From: Hyphomonadaceae bacterium
GTDB lineage: Bacteria > Pseudomonadota > Alphaproteobacteria > Caulobacterales > Maricaulaceae
Length of the DNA stretch: 64,000 nucleotides
NCBI GenBank assembly: GCA_013001295.1
Contig: JABDMW010000028.1
Location: 1 to 64,000 of the forward strand
Reading direction: 5' to 3'
This document shows, piece after piece, positions 55,393 through 63,169 of this stretch (position 1 is its first letter; each line of letters starts with the position of its first letter). Both the position numbers and the translations under genes were made by a program. The notes under the pieces were generated by a model. That model did not search any database and was not told the origin of the DNA. It worked only from the letters and a program-made list of their open reading frames with translations.

Positions 55393-56427
55393 ATGGAACA
55401 AAACGTGCCAAAAAGCGGATCAAAATCGAGAGCAACTAGTTATGATGTTGCTCGCCTGGCCGGCGTATCACAATCAGCTGTATCCCGGTGTTTCAAACCC
55501 GGTTCGAGCGTATCGAAAAAAATGCGCAATAAAGTCATGGAAGCGGCGAAGCAGCTCAAATACCAGCCCAACGCGATCGCTCGCAGCCTGATCAGCCGTC
55601 GGTCAAATTTGGTGGCCGTACTCGTCTCGGCCCGACTCAATTTTTATTACCCGGAAGTCCTGTTTACATTAACTGACCGGTTCAATGAACAAAATATGCG
55701 GGTTCTGTTGTTTACCGTTGAACAGGAATCTGACGTTGACGATGTTCTCGACCAGATTTGGCAATATGCCGCTGACGGCGTTATTTCCGCGTCCCACTTG
55801 TCCTTGGCACAGCACAAATTGCTAGAAGAACGGCATATACCAGTCATTATGTTCAATCGATATTTTGACGAACACGCTAGCAACAGTGTCTGGTGCGACA
55901 CCCGGGATGGCGCGACCATACTTATTGATCAACTTCTCATGTTTGGTCACAAAAACATTGCCCTTTTGCACGGGCCAGAAGATGGAATGGTGGGGCGTGA
56001 GCGCATGGTGATCACAAAAGAAATACTAAAAAATCGCGGCATTGATCCTGTTGTAGAATCCCGAGGGGACTACACCTATGAAAGCGCCTCGAAAGCCGTG
56101 CAGGAAATTATTGAAAAAGCACCGCACACCACAGCTATTATTGCCGCCAATGACATGATGGCTATGGGTGCTATTGACGAATTGCGCAACGTGATGGGTC
56201 GCAAAGTTCCTGGTGACATGTCCGTCGCTGGCTTTGATGGTCTCGGCGCTGGCCGGTTTTCCTCGTATGAACTCACGACTGTGCGTCAGCCCATTGGGCG
56301 TATGTCGGACGCCGCCGTCAACATGTTATTGAAACGGGTTGAAGACTCCGAACTCTCGATGGAAAAGCGGGTTCTGGCCGGTACTTTCTTGCAAGGGACA
56401 TCCACCGGCCCGGTCAATCTTTCCTAG
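55393..56427 (+). CDS. LacI-family transcriptional regulator of the catabolic locus
   Basis: The 344-residue regulator has an N-terminal LacI helix-turn-helix (SYDVARLAGVSQSAVSRCF), the hinge NAIARSLISRRSN and a periplasmic-binding-protein-like effector domain (VAVLVSARLNFYYPEVL to GFDGLGAGRFSSYELTTVRQP). It should repress at the TTGCATTCGAATGCAA palindromes and be released by a small metabolite. It is the third gene of the HisD-like operon, under site 2, and next to site 3. Confidence 0.94.
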   Translation: MEQNVPKSGSKSRATSYDVARLAGVSQSAVSRCFKPGSSVSKKMRNKVMEAAKQLKYQPNAIARSLISRRSNLVAVLVSARLNFYYPEVLFTLTDRFNEQNMRVLLFTVEQESDVDDVLDQIWQYAADGVISASHLSLAQHKLLEERHIPVIMFNRYFDEHASNSVWCDTRDGATILIDQLLMFGHKNIALLHGPEDGMVGRERMVITKEILKNRGIDPVVESRGDYTYESASKAVQEIIEKAPHTTAIIAANDMMAMGAIDELRNVMGRKVPGDMSVAGFDGLGAGRFSSYELTTVRQPIGRMSDAAVNMLLKRVEDSELSMEKRVLAGTFLQGTSTGPVNLS

Positions 56428-56437
56428 ACGGAATAAA

Positions 56438-56453
56438 TTGCATTCGAAGTCAT
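56438..56453 (+). promoter_or_regulatory. LacI-family operator, site 3 (variant), with overlapping promoter
   Basis: TTGCATTCGAAGTCAT keeps the left half of the palindrome and the central TTCGAA, with TG changed to GT and a last-base change on the right. TTGCAT with TACAAA after 16 bases forms a plausible promoter. It ends 36 bases before the MetE-like start codon. Confidence 0.8.
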
Positions 56454-56489
56454 TTCTGGTACAAAAGGGCAAATAGTAAAGGCCTTGAC

Positions 56490-57632
56490 ATGAAAACCAG
56501 CACTGATCGAATTCTCACCTCCCACGTGGGTAGCCTTCCCCGTTCTAAAGCTGTTACCGATTATGTGTTCGCCCATGAAAAAGGTGAAGTTACGGACCAG
56601 GAAGGCATGAGCACCACTATCAAGCAAGCTGTTGCAGAGGCGGTTGCTAAACAAGTCGAAGCTCGCGTCGATATCGTCTCAGACGGTGAGATGAGTAAAA
56701 TTTCTTACGCTACTTATATCAAAGACCGGATCACCGGATTTGATGGCGACAGTCCACGGTCGGCACCCAAGGACCTTGAAGATTTTCCGGGCTTTCTTGA
56801 GCGTCAAGCCAGCGGCGGCGGCACGCCAACTTATCGGCGTCCGTGTTGCGTAGGCCCCATTGCTGTCAAAAGCATGCAACCGCTTCAGGATGATCTCGAC
56901 AATTTCACAGCGGCTTTAGAAGGTGCAGATGTCACCGAAGGATTCATGAATGCTGCCTCGCCTGGCGTCATCGCTCTGTTTCAACCCAACCACCATTATA
57001 AAACCCAAGAGGAATATCTCTACGCCCTCGCCGAAGGCATGCGCCCGGAATATGAAGCCATCGTCGAGGCCGGATATATTTTGCAACTCGACACGCCGGA
57101 TCTAGGTCTCGGCAAACATATGATGTTTAAGGATCAGCCAGAGAACTATGAGAAACTGGCGATGCAACATGTGGAAGCCCTCAATCACGCCCTGCGCAAT
57201 GTCGATGGCTCACGTGTACGTATGCATATTTGCTGGGGAAATTATGAGGGGCCACATCATTATGATGCGGCCATGAATGAGGTCATGCCGGTCGCCCTTA
57301 AGGCCAAGCCGCAAGCCATCTTATTTGAAAACGCCAATCCGCGTCACAACCATGAATGGGTGCAGGTCGCCGAAATGGATATCCCTGACGACAAAATCCT
57401 AATCCCCGGTGTGATCGACAGCACAACCAATTTCATCGAACATCCTGAGTTAGTCGCTCAACGCATTGAACGGTTTGCCAATATCGTCGGTAAAGAACGA
57501 GTCATTGCAGGTACCGATTGCGGATTCTCAACCTTTGCCGGCTTTGGCGCGGTGGATGAGGACATCGTTTACGCGAAGTTGGCAACGCTGGCCGAAGGCG
57601 CAGCAATCGCGTCTAAAAGACTCTGGGCCTAG
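56490..57632 (+). CDS. MetE C-terminal-like (UROD/MetE) zinc methyltransferase-family protein
   Basis: The 380-residue protein has the single catalytic barrel of cobalamin-independent methionine synthase family II: SHVGSLPR near the start, DGEMSK, the zinc-binding HxC in MHICWGN (His246, Cys248) and a further cysteine in GTDCGFS (Cys344). It lacks the N-terminal MetE half that binds folate polyglutamate. Relatives include enzymes that move alkyl groups onto thiols, such as epoxyalkane:coenzyme M transferase. Placed in the LacI-controlled locus, it probably acts on the degraded compound, perhaps by adding or removing a thiol. It converges with the NTF2 gene by a four-base overlap. Confidence 0.85.
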   Translation: MKTSTDRILTSHVGSLPRSKAVTDYVFAHEKGEVTDQEGMSTTIKQAVAEAVAKQVEARVDIVSDGEMSKISYATYIKDRITGFDGDSPRSAPKDLEDFPGFLERQASGGGTPTYRRPCCVGPIAVKSMQPLQDDLDNFTAALEGADVTEGFMNAASPGVIALFQPNHHYKTQEEYLYALAEGMRPEYEAIVEAGYILQLDTPDLGLGKHMMFKDQPENYEKLAMQHVEALNHALRNVDGSRVRMHICWGNYEGPHHYDAAMNEVMPVALKAKPQAILFENANPRHNHEWVQVAEMDIPDDKILIPGVIDSTTNFIEHPELVAQRIERFANIVGKERVIAGTDCGFSTFAGFGAVDEDIVYAKLATLAEGAAIASKRLWA

Positions 57633-58681
57633 CTCATCCCGTCTGGCACATTGATCGTGCCTATATTCCGGGCTTTATTGAACTCGCGCATGCGGGCAAG
57701 CACATCGACGCCAACTTGGTCATATAGATCGAGAACGTCGACCAGGACCCAGTTTTCACGGATCAGACCGTCATGTTCTCCGCCCACCTCACGACGCCAA
57801 AAATCTAAAGACCTGAGAAGAACTTCTTTGCCTGCAGGCGCAATCCCCATCCAGCCATCATCGGAAAGCGTCAGGCGCATATTTGGCCAACCGGTTTCAC
57901 AGACATAGGCGCCCTCTCCGAACCAGTGGGATTTGAGATCACCGGCCTCATCGAGTTTCCGGTCCGGCATGCCACGCAGGAACGGAATTTGGTGCCAATT
58001 GCGAAAACCGGAAGTTCCCCGGGCTGTCCCGATACCGGCCGGGCCGTACCAGTTAAAGCGCGGGTGCCAGTATTGTTCGAGCTTCATCACTTTCGGATCC
58101 GGATCTCCCGGGTATTTACATAAATCCGTCAACATAGCGATCACATGGTCCATGGTCGCCTGCCCATTCCCCGATACTGTAAGTCCATCACCGCTCATGG
58201 GCGCGGGCGTACACAGATATTTGCCAAGCTGAGGTGCCATCGGCCAGGCCCCTGCCTGCATCATCAATTCGGGAATATCCCAAATCGCCTGCATTTCAAT
58301 GACCTTGCCGTCTGCAACTTTGAAATACTCGTGGTAACGCATATGAGCGAGATGGCCGGTCGGAGGAATATCGAGAAAGGGCGCAATGAATGTGCCCATA
58401 TAGTTTCCCATACATCCGATCCAGTCCTGACCTTCCGGTGTTGTTCCCGCAAGCAAAATCATATCACGGCGTTCCAAATCCGGCATGGCCTCATGTAAAG
58501 GCCCGAGCGCAGCCCCCATCAACCCGTTGCCTCCTTCGACATTTCCGAACGGATGGAAAAGTTTTATTTCTGCATCCGCTTGAAACAGGTTGTTCAGCGC
58601 GGACTCAACGTTCTGAACATCGAAATTTTCAGCGGACTTTCGATAGGTTTCAAACAAGGATTTTAATTCATTGGGTGTCAT
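57629..58681 (-). CDS. Tandem NTF2/SnoaL-like domain protein, copy B
   Basis: The 350-residue protein has two NTF2-like domains with the same motifs as copy A: MRYHEYFKVADGKVIE in the first, WYGPAGIGTARG and ENWVLVDVLDLY in the second. It is thus a paralogue. It is the last gene of the six-gene minus operon and shares TAATG with the RraA-like gene. Presumably it handles an intermediate related to that of copy A; the reaction is unknown. Confidence 0.85.
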   Translation of the reverse strand: MTPNELKSLFETYRKSAENFDVQNVESALNNLFQADAEIKLFHPFGNVEGGNGLMGAALGPLHEAMPDLERRDMILLAGTTPEGQDWIGCMGNYMGTFIAPFLDIPPTGHLAHMRYHEYFKVADGKVIEMQAIWDIPELMMQAGAWPMAPQLGKYLCTPAPMSGDGLTVSGNGQATMDHVIAMLTDLCKYPGDPDPKVMKLEQYWHPRFNWYGPAGIGTARGTSGFRNWHQIPFLRGMPDRKLDEAGDLKSHWFGEGAYVCETGWPNMRLTLSDDGWMGIAPAGKEVLLRSLDFWRREVGGEHDGLIRENWVLVDVLDLYDQVGVDVLARMREFNKARNIGTINVPDGMS

Positions 58682-59373
58682 TATGTACGTGCTTCCTCAA
58701 AGACCTTCCAGGCTTCGACGAGCTTGTCGATATCAAATCCGGGTTCACGCGCCGGCGCGATAATAATTTGCTCATTCTTCAAGAGGGTTTTGATGGCCTC
58801 ATTCAATGTGGGCATGACATCTTCAGGGATAACGACCGCGCCATGCTGATCAGCATGCACCAACTCGCCCGGCTCAATGGTCAGATCAAAAACTGTGACG
58901 GGCGTATTGATTTCAGTGACATGGACAAACATATGACTTGGTCCGATAGAGCCCGCGACAACTGGGAAACCTGGTTCGTGATCGTCCAAATCGCGCACCA
59001 CGCCATTAGTAAGCGCGCCTGACATGCCGAGACCTTTGTGGACGGCTGTATGAACTTCACCCCACCAGGCAGACACGCAATCCGGTGCGTCGATGTCTTC
59101 GATAACACAAACCGTAGGCTCATCACCTTTAGCCATATATCTGAAATAATCGAGACGTCGCGCTTTGATGAATTCTGGGCTTTCGGTCGGAGGCTTAATG
59201 CCCGAAAGCTTTGCTGTACGCGCATAGCCGCACATAGCTTTAGCGCCGTTCATAGCGGACACTGGCGTTTCGCGCGTAAAACGGTCATAGCCGCGCGTTC
59301 CCTGCACCACTTCGATCGCATTGGATATGGTCGGCGTATCGAATTCGGAAAGGGTTTTAATAAATTCGTTCAT
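58681..59373 (-). CDS. RraA-like / HMG-CHA aldolase-family protein
   Basis: The 230-residue protein has the RraA-fold signature GALTNGVVRDLD with arginine and aspartate of the metal site, and DTPTISNAIE near the start. Metabolic members are class II aldolases that split oxo-acids such as 4-hydroxy-4-methyl-2-oxoglutarate or 4-carboxy-4-hydroxy-2-oxoadipate to pyruvate or oxaloacetate; others (RraA) bind RNase E. Its place in a catabolic operon favours an aldolase or decarboxylase. It overlaps the amidohydrolase stop by four bases. Confidence 0.85.
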   Translation of the reverse strand: MNEFIKTLSEFDTPTISNAIEVVQGTRGYDRFTRETPVSAMNGAKAMCGYARTAKLSGIKPPTESPEFIKARRLDYFRYMAKGDEPTVCVIEDIDAPDCVSAWWGEVHTAVHKGLGMSGALTNGVVRDLDDHEPGFPVVAGSIGPSHMFVHVTEINTPVTVFDLTIEPGELVHADQHGAVVIPEDVMPTLNEAIKTLLKNEQIIIAPAREPGFDIDKLVEAWKVFEEART

Positions 59374-60287
59374 AAACCGGTCCTATAAAAATTATTGGCA
59401 GTATTGAAGAACATATCATCGCGCTCAGCTTTTGAAAAATTCTCTGTGAGTTTTATAAACGCTCCGAATGAATCAACATAACTTGCATAGAGTTTATCGA
59501 CCGGGAAGTTTGAGCCAAACGCGATCCGCTTCGGGCCAAATACATCAATGGTGCGCAAGACGCGATCGCGAAAACTATCGACTGTCCATTGCTGGTCAAA
59601 CATGCCTAATCCCGAGATTTTGCAGATCATGTTGCCGTGTTCTGCAAGATCACGAAGACCTGCTTCCCAACTCTTCAATCCTTCACGAGAAAGATCATTT
59701 GGGCTGCCAGCATGACAGAGAGCTAAAGGGAGATCCTCAATAGATTTGAAGAGTTTTGCAGATGCATAAAGCAAGGGCGGCGTGAGTTGCAAATCAAAAG
59801 ATAGCTTGCGTTCAATCAGTGATTTCAACCCTACTTTGAATGCAGGGTCGCCAAGCAACGTATTGGTGCCGAGTTTAGCATCTTCCTCGGCGCTACGCCC
59901 GACAATTTGACGCACACCTCTGAGATTTGGAAACTGTTGTTGAGCGTCAAGTTCAGCCTGCGCGCCCTCTTGCGTCAAATCGCAATACGCGATGATGGCG
60001 TTTGCCAATCCGTGCGCATCGCTTTGTCTCTGCACGAACTCGGTTTCTTTGACATTGTGTTCCAGCGCCACTCCGCATTGTATATGCACACTCCCGACTA
60101 CGGGTAATTCGCCATGATCATCTTTGAAGTCCGGTACATGATAGTTTTTTTGTATAGGTGCCGGATCGCCGAAAAATCGAACCACACCTTTTTCCGCGAG
60201 CCAGGTATGCTTAATCTCGTTCAGATCCCAAAGATGATGGTGCGCATCAATGATTTGATCCGGCATAGCCATATTATAATCGTGCAT
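59370..60287 (-). CDS. Amidohydrolase-2 family hydrolase (lactonase-like)
   Basis: The 305-residue TIM-barrel protein opens with DAHHHLWDL, the metal-binding HxH, followed by VHIQCG, LQLTPPLLY, LCHAGSP and AFGSNFPVD with the final aspartate. This branch includes sugar lactonases and 2-pyrone-4,6-dicarboxylate hydrolase, so lactone or cyclic ester opening is expected. The start overlaps the upstream NTF2 gene by 14 bases; ATG codons at 60272 and 60266 are alternatives. It should feed the RraA-like enzyme. Confidence 0.87.
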   Translation of the reverse strand: MHDYNMAMPDQIIDAHHHLWDLNEIKHTWLAEKGVVRFFGDPAPIQKNYHVPDFKDDHGELPVVGSVHIQCGVALEHNVKETEFVQRQSDAHGLANAIIAYCDLTQEGAQAELDAQQQFPNLRGVRQIVGRSAEEDAKLGTNTLLGDPAFKVGLKSLIERKLSFDLQLTPPLLYASAKLFKSIEDLPLALCHAGSPNDLSREGLKSWEAGLRDLAEHGNMICKISGLGMFDQQWTVDSFRDRVLRTIDVFGPKRIAFGSNFPVDKLYASYVDSFGAFIKLTENFSKAERDDMFFNTANNFYRTGL

Positions 60288-61365
60288 TTTCGATCATTCG
60301 GCGCACGGCGACATCGTCCCAAATGGTGACGTCTTCATGGATACGCCCGTTAATGATCCGAAACTGGGAAACGCCCATGATATAGATATTGGCGCCCGTT
60401 GCTTTTCCGTAGAACCCATCACCGGTGTGGGTTCCAGCCAATGACCAGCGAACAGCAATATCGCGTGCAATTCCAAGATAAGGAATATCGGCAACATGCT
60501 CGATTTTAATTTGAGCGTCTGGAATCGCCGCCAACATTTCCTGCATGAATTCGCCAACCTGATCATGGCCATAAAAGAGACGCTCTCCCGGATAAGTCGC
60601 ATCAACCCGGAAGTCATAGAATTCTGCAAGTTTGGACCAATCTTTCGCGCCCCAAATCTGGCTAAAGAAGCTCTTGGCGAAGGCGTAAGGTTTTTTCTCC
60701 GGCGTTTCCGGTTTCTCGGTGAGACGAACCGGTGCATCAAGAACAGTCGCATGATTTTCGGCATGGTGTCTAATCAGATCAATTCCGGCGTCCCGGTCCT
60801 CTTTCGCCAGCTTTTGCGCCATTTGGTCGACGACGAAACCCATTTGTTGAACCACAGTAGCGTAGTCTCGCACCAACCATTCTTCAAAAACGACATTGTC
60901 GCGGCAGGCACAATCGGCAATGGTAATGACTTTGACCTTACGGCCAGTTGCCGGGCCAAATTCGGACGGGCCCAAATTGGTCATTTTTGATGTAATCAAA
61001 TGGGAGGAATAAAATACGGGATTGTCGCTGCCCGGCTGCGGCGCGTCTTTCGACCAGATAACATTGTCTGGATCGAGCACGCGATCCGGAAAGGCTTCCA
61101 ACGTGGCATGCGTATTGTCTACCACTGTCTGAGCACCGCGAATTTGCCCACCCTGCGTATGGATCAGGCTGTCTTCAGCATAATATTTTAAGCAAAGCTC
61201 GACATTGCGCTCGTGCCAGATCCTGTCGGTAATGCGCACGATATAATCCGGGAAATCGACAAATTCTTTGTCGAAACCTGGCAGGTCCATGCGTTGACCA
61301 CCTAGCGGATGCAGCAGCTCGGACAAATCCGTCGTTGCCACATGTGTGATGGGAAATTTAGCCAT
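60274..61365 (-). CDS. Tandem NTF2/SnoaL-like domain protein, copy C
   Basis: This 363-residue protein also has two NTF2-like domains (about 35-190 and 230-360) but is more distant from copies A and B; it lacks the WYGPxGIG motif and instead has HTGDGFYGKATGANIYI and NGRIHEDVTIWDD, features of SnoaL/ester-cyclase-type domains. The first domain has NVELCLKYYAEDSLIH. It is third in the minus operon, after the SDR (8-base gap). Confidence 0.83.
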   Translation of the reverse strand: MAKFPITHVATTDLSELLHPLGGQRMDLPGFDKEFVDFPDYIVRITDRIWHERNVELCLKYYAEDSLIHTQGGQIRGAQTVVDNTHATLEAFPDRVLDPDNVIWSKDAPQPGSDNPVFYSSHLITSKMTNLGPSEFGPATGRKVKVITIADCACRDNVVFEEWLVRDYATVVQQMGFVVDQMAQKLAKEDRDAGIDLIRHHAENHATVLDAPVRLTEKPETPEKKPYAFAKSFFSQIWGAKDWSKLAEFYDFRVDATYPGERLFYGHDQVGEFMQEMLAAIPDAQIKIEHVADIPYLGIARDIAVRWSLAGTHTGDGFYGKATGANIYIMGVSQFRIINGRIHEDVTIWDDVAVRRMIENARL

Positions 61366-61373
61366 TTTATGTC

Positions 61374-62111
61374 CTATTGTGCCGTCCAGCCACCATCAAC
61401 GAGTAAGCTATGTCCTGTCACCATATTTGCTCCATCAGAGCACAAATAAAGGACAGCCGCGGCTACATCTTCCGGCTGGCCAACTTTACCAATCGGGATC
61501 ATTTGTTTTACGAACTCCATAAACTCAGGTTTGTCGAGCCAGGCTTCCGTCATCGGTGTTGCAATAAATGTTGGCGCCACAGAATTCACCCGAATACCTT
61601 CGGGCCCGAGCTCGACAGCCATGGCCTTAGTCAGACCTTCAATCGCGTGCTTGGTCATGCAATAGACGGTGCGATTGGGTGACCCCACATGTCCCATTTG
61701 CGAGGTGATATTCACGACGCTGCCGCCCCGCCCCATTTTTTTTACGCATTGACGGGCAATGCGAAATGTCGCCCGTACATTGATATCGAGAATATCATCA
61801 AGATTTTTGTCGCTAACATCCACGAACGATTCAGGTCTGTTAATACCCGCATTATTTATGAGAATATCTAATGCTGTCAGACTATCGATGCGCGAGAGTA
61901 TATCGTCGGACGTGGCGTCGCATTCCCAGATCATTCCGCTCCCGCCGAGATATGACCCCAACGAATTCAAATCTTCGGAAGCTCGGGCACAAGCTATTAC
62001 GTGCGCGCCGCTCGAATGTAAGGCGGTAGCGATCGCTCGGCCAATTCCCCGGCTTGCACCGGTCACCAGCGCAGTATTTCCCTTAAGATTTATGGTTGGA
62101 GTGGCGGTCAC
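61374..62111 (-). CDS. Short-chain dehydrogenase/reductase of the catabolic operon
   Basis: The 245-residue classical SDR has TGASRGIGRAI (residues about 18-28), NNAG and the SQM...YCMTK catalytic tyrosine-lysine region, with PIGKVGQPEDVAAAV and LVDGGWTAQ near the end. It oxidises or reduces a hydroxyl group with NAD(P). Second gene of the operon, two bases after the cupin. It most likely performs the first or second oxidation of the imported compound. Confidence 0.9.
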   Translation of the reverse strand: MTATPTINLKGNTALVTGASRGIGRAIATALHSSGAHVIACARASEDLNSLGSYLGGSGMIWECDATSDDILSRIDSLTALDILINNAGINRPESFVDVSDKNLDDILDINVRATFRIARQCVKKMGRGGSVVNITSQMGHVGSPNRTVYCMTKHAIEGLTKAMAVELGPEGIRVNSVAPTFIATPMTEAWLDKPEFMEFVKQMIPIGKVGQPEDVAAAVLYLCSDGANMVTGHSLLVDGGWTAQ

Positions 62112-62113
62112 GC

Positions 62114-63076
62114 CTAAACGTCTCCCTGCACCCTAACAAAGTCAACCATTTCGTTGCCGATATTGATGAAGCGACGGGCAACCCCTTTCGGAATCGTGGC
62201 CGTATCACCGCTTCCAAGATCGCGTTGATCGTCATAAGTTTCTATTCGCAGATTCCCTTGATGAACGAAAACAACATCAGGTCCATCATAGGCCGCCATA
62301 TCCGTCGATGCGCCAACCCCGAGATCAAACTGGCTCATTGTGAAACCATGATCCCATTTAATTTTACCGTTGGATCCGATTAAGGACCGGCGTTTGACAC
62401 CATCCCCTTCAACCGTATGTGTTTTTTCGTTTGATAGAATGCAACACGCGCGTAATTGCGCTTCGTCTGGAATGTCCAACGCAGCTATTTGTTCACGAGT
62501 TGTTACCGGCATGACATTTTTTCCGTCTGGAACGACTTCGCCCTTCGCGGTATCTACCAACATCCCATTTTCCATAAGAACAAGCCCGTAATTCTTGGCC
62601 ATTTCAAACACGTCGGGCGCCCACATGACGCGGCCCGGATCGTCGCCGCCAAGCACACCCCACAAAAACCCCAAGTCTTTGCCAATATTTTTAAACCCGC
62701 GGAAAACGTTGGTGGGTATCGAAATCAAATCACCGGGTTTTAAAGTAATATTGGCGTCATCACCATGTTCACCAATATCAAAACTCCAGGTTCCAGTGTG
62801 GACAAAGAACACCTCAGCGGTGTGATGGCTGTGCTGAGAATTTACGCATCCCGGCGGTTGTCGCGCACCGCCTATATTAAATCCATGCGGCTCTTTTATG
62901 TGGACATATTGATCAAGGTTTTCTGAAACACCAGGACCGATAATTGTAAAATTTTCTTTCTGATCCGACCCTGGCGTCCGCGTATCAATGAAAGCATCGA
63001 AACATGGGCGAAGATCGTCATAGCGAACAATACGCAGCTGGCCTGCAGCCGAACCTATGCTCTCCTGTTTCCCCAT
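62114..63076 (-). CDS. Bicupin protein
   Basis: The 320-residue protein has two cupin barrels. The first has metal-binding residues in NSQHSHHTAEVFFVH and a PGDLISIPTNVFRGF strand; the second has YDGPDVVFVHQG and SGDTATIPKGVARRF, with fewer histidines. It resembles gentisate-dioxygenase-like or isomerase bicupins, but the reaction is not known. It is the first gene of the six-gene operon and has site 4 upstream. Confidence 0.85.
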   Translation of the reverse strand: MGKQESIGSAAGQLRIVRYDDLRPCFDAFIDTRTPGSDQKENFTIIGPGVSENLDQYVHIKEPHGFNIGGARQPPGCVNSQHSHHTAEVFFVHTGTWSFDIGEHGDDANITLKPGDLISIPTNVFRGFKNIGKDLGFLWGVLGGDDPGRVMWAPDVFEMAKNYGLVLMENGMLVDTAKGEVVPDGKNVMPVTTREQIAALDIPDEAQLRACCILSNEKTHTVEGDGVKRRSLIGSNGKIKWDHGFTMSQFDLGVGASTDMAAYDGPDVVFVHQGNLRIETYDDQRDLGSGDTATIPKGVARRFINIGNEMVDFVRVQGDV

Positions 63077-63121
63077 TGAATGTCTCGTTTACGTTTAAAT
63101 TCTGCCTTCATAATCGCATTT

Positions 63122-63137
63122 TTGCATTCGAAGTCAA
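63122..63137 (-). promoter_or_regulatory. LacI-family operator, site 4 (variant), with overlapping promoter
   Basis: On the plus strand TTGCATTCGAAGTCAA, on the minus strand TTGACTTCGAATGCAA. TTGACT reads as a good -35 with GATTAT (63110-63115) 16 bases on as -10 for the minus operon. The site ends 45 bases before the bicupin start codon at 63076. The right half differs from the perfect palindrome by TG to GT. Confidence 0.85.
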
Positions 63138-63169
63138 TATTAAATGATTTCACATTTAACCGTTACTTT

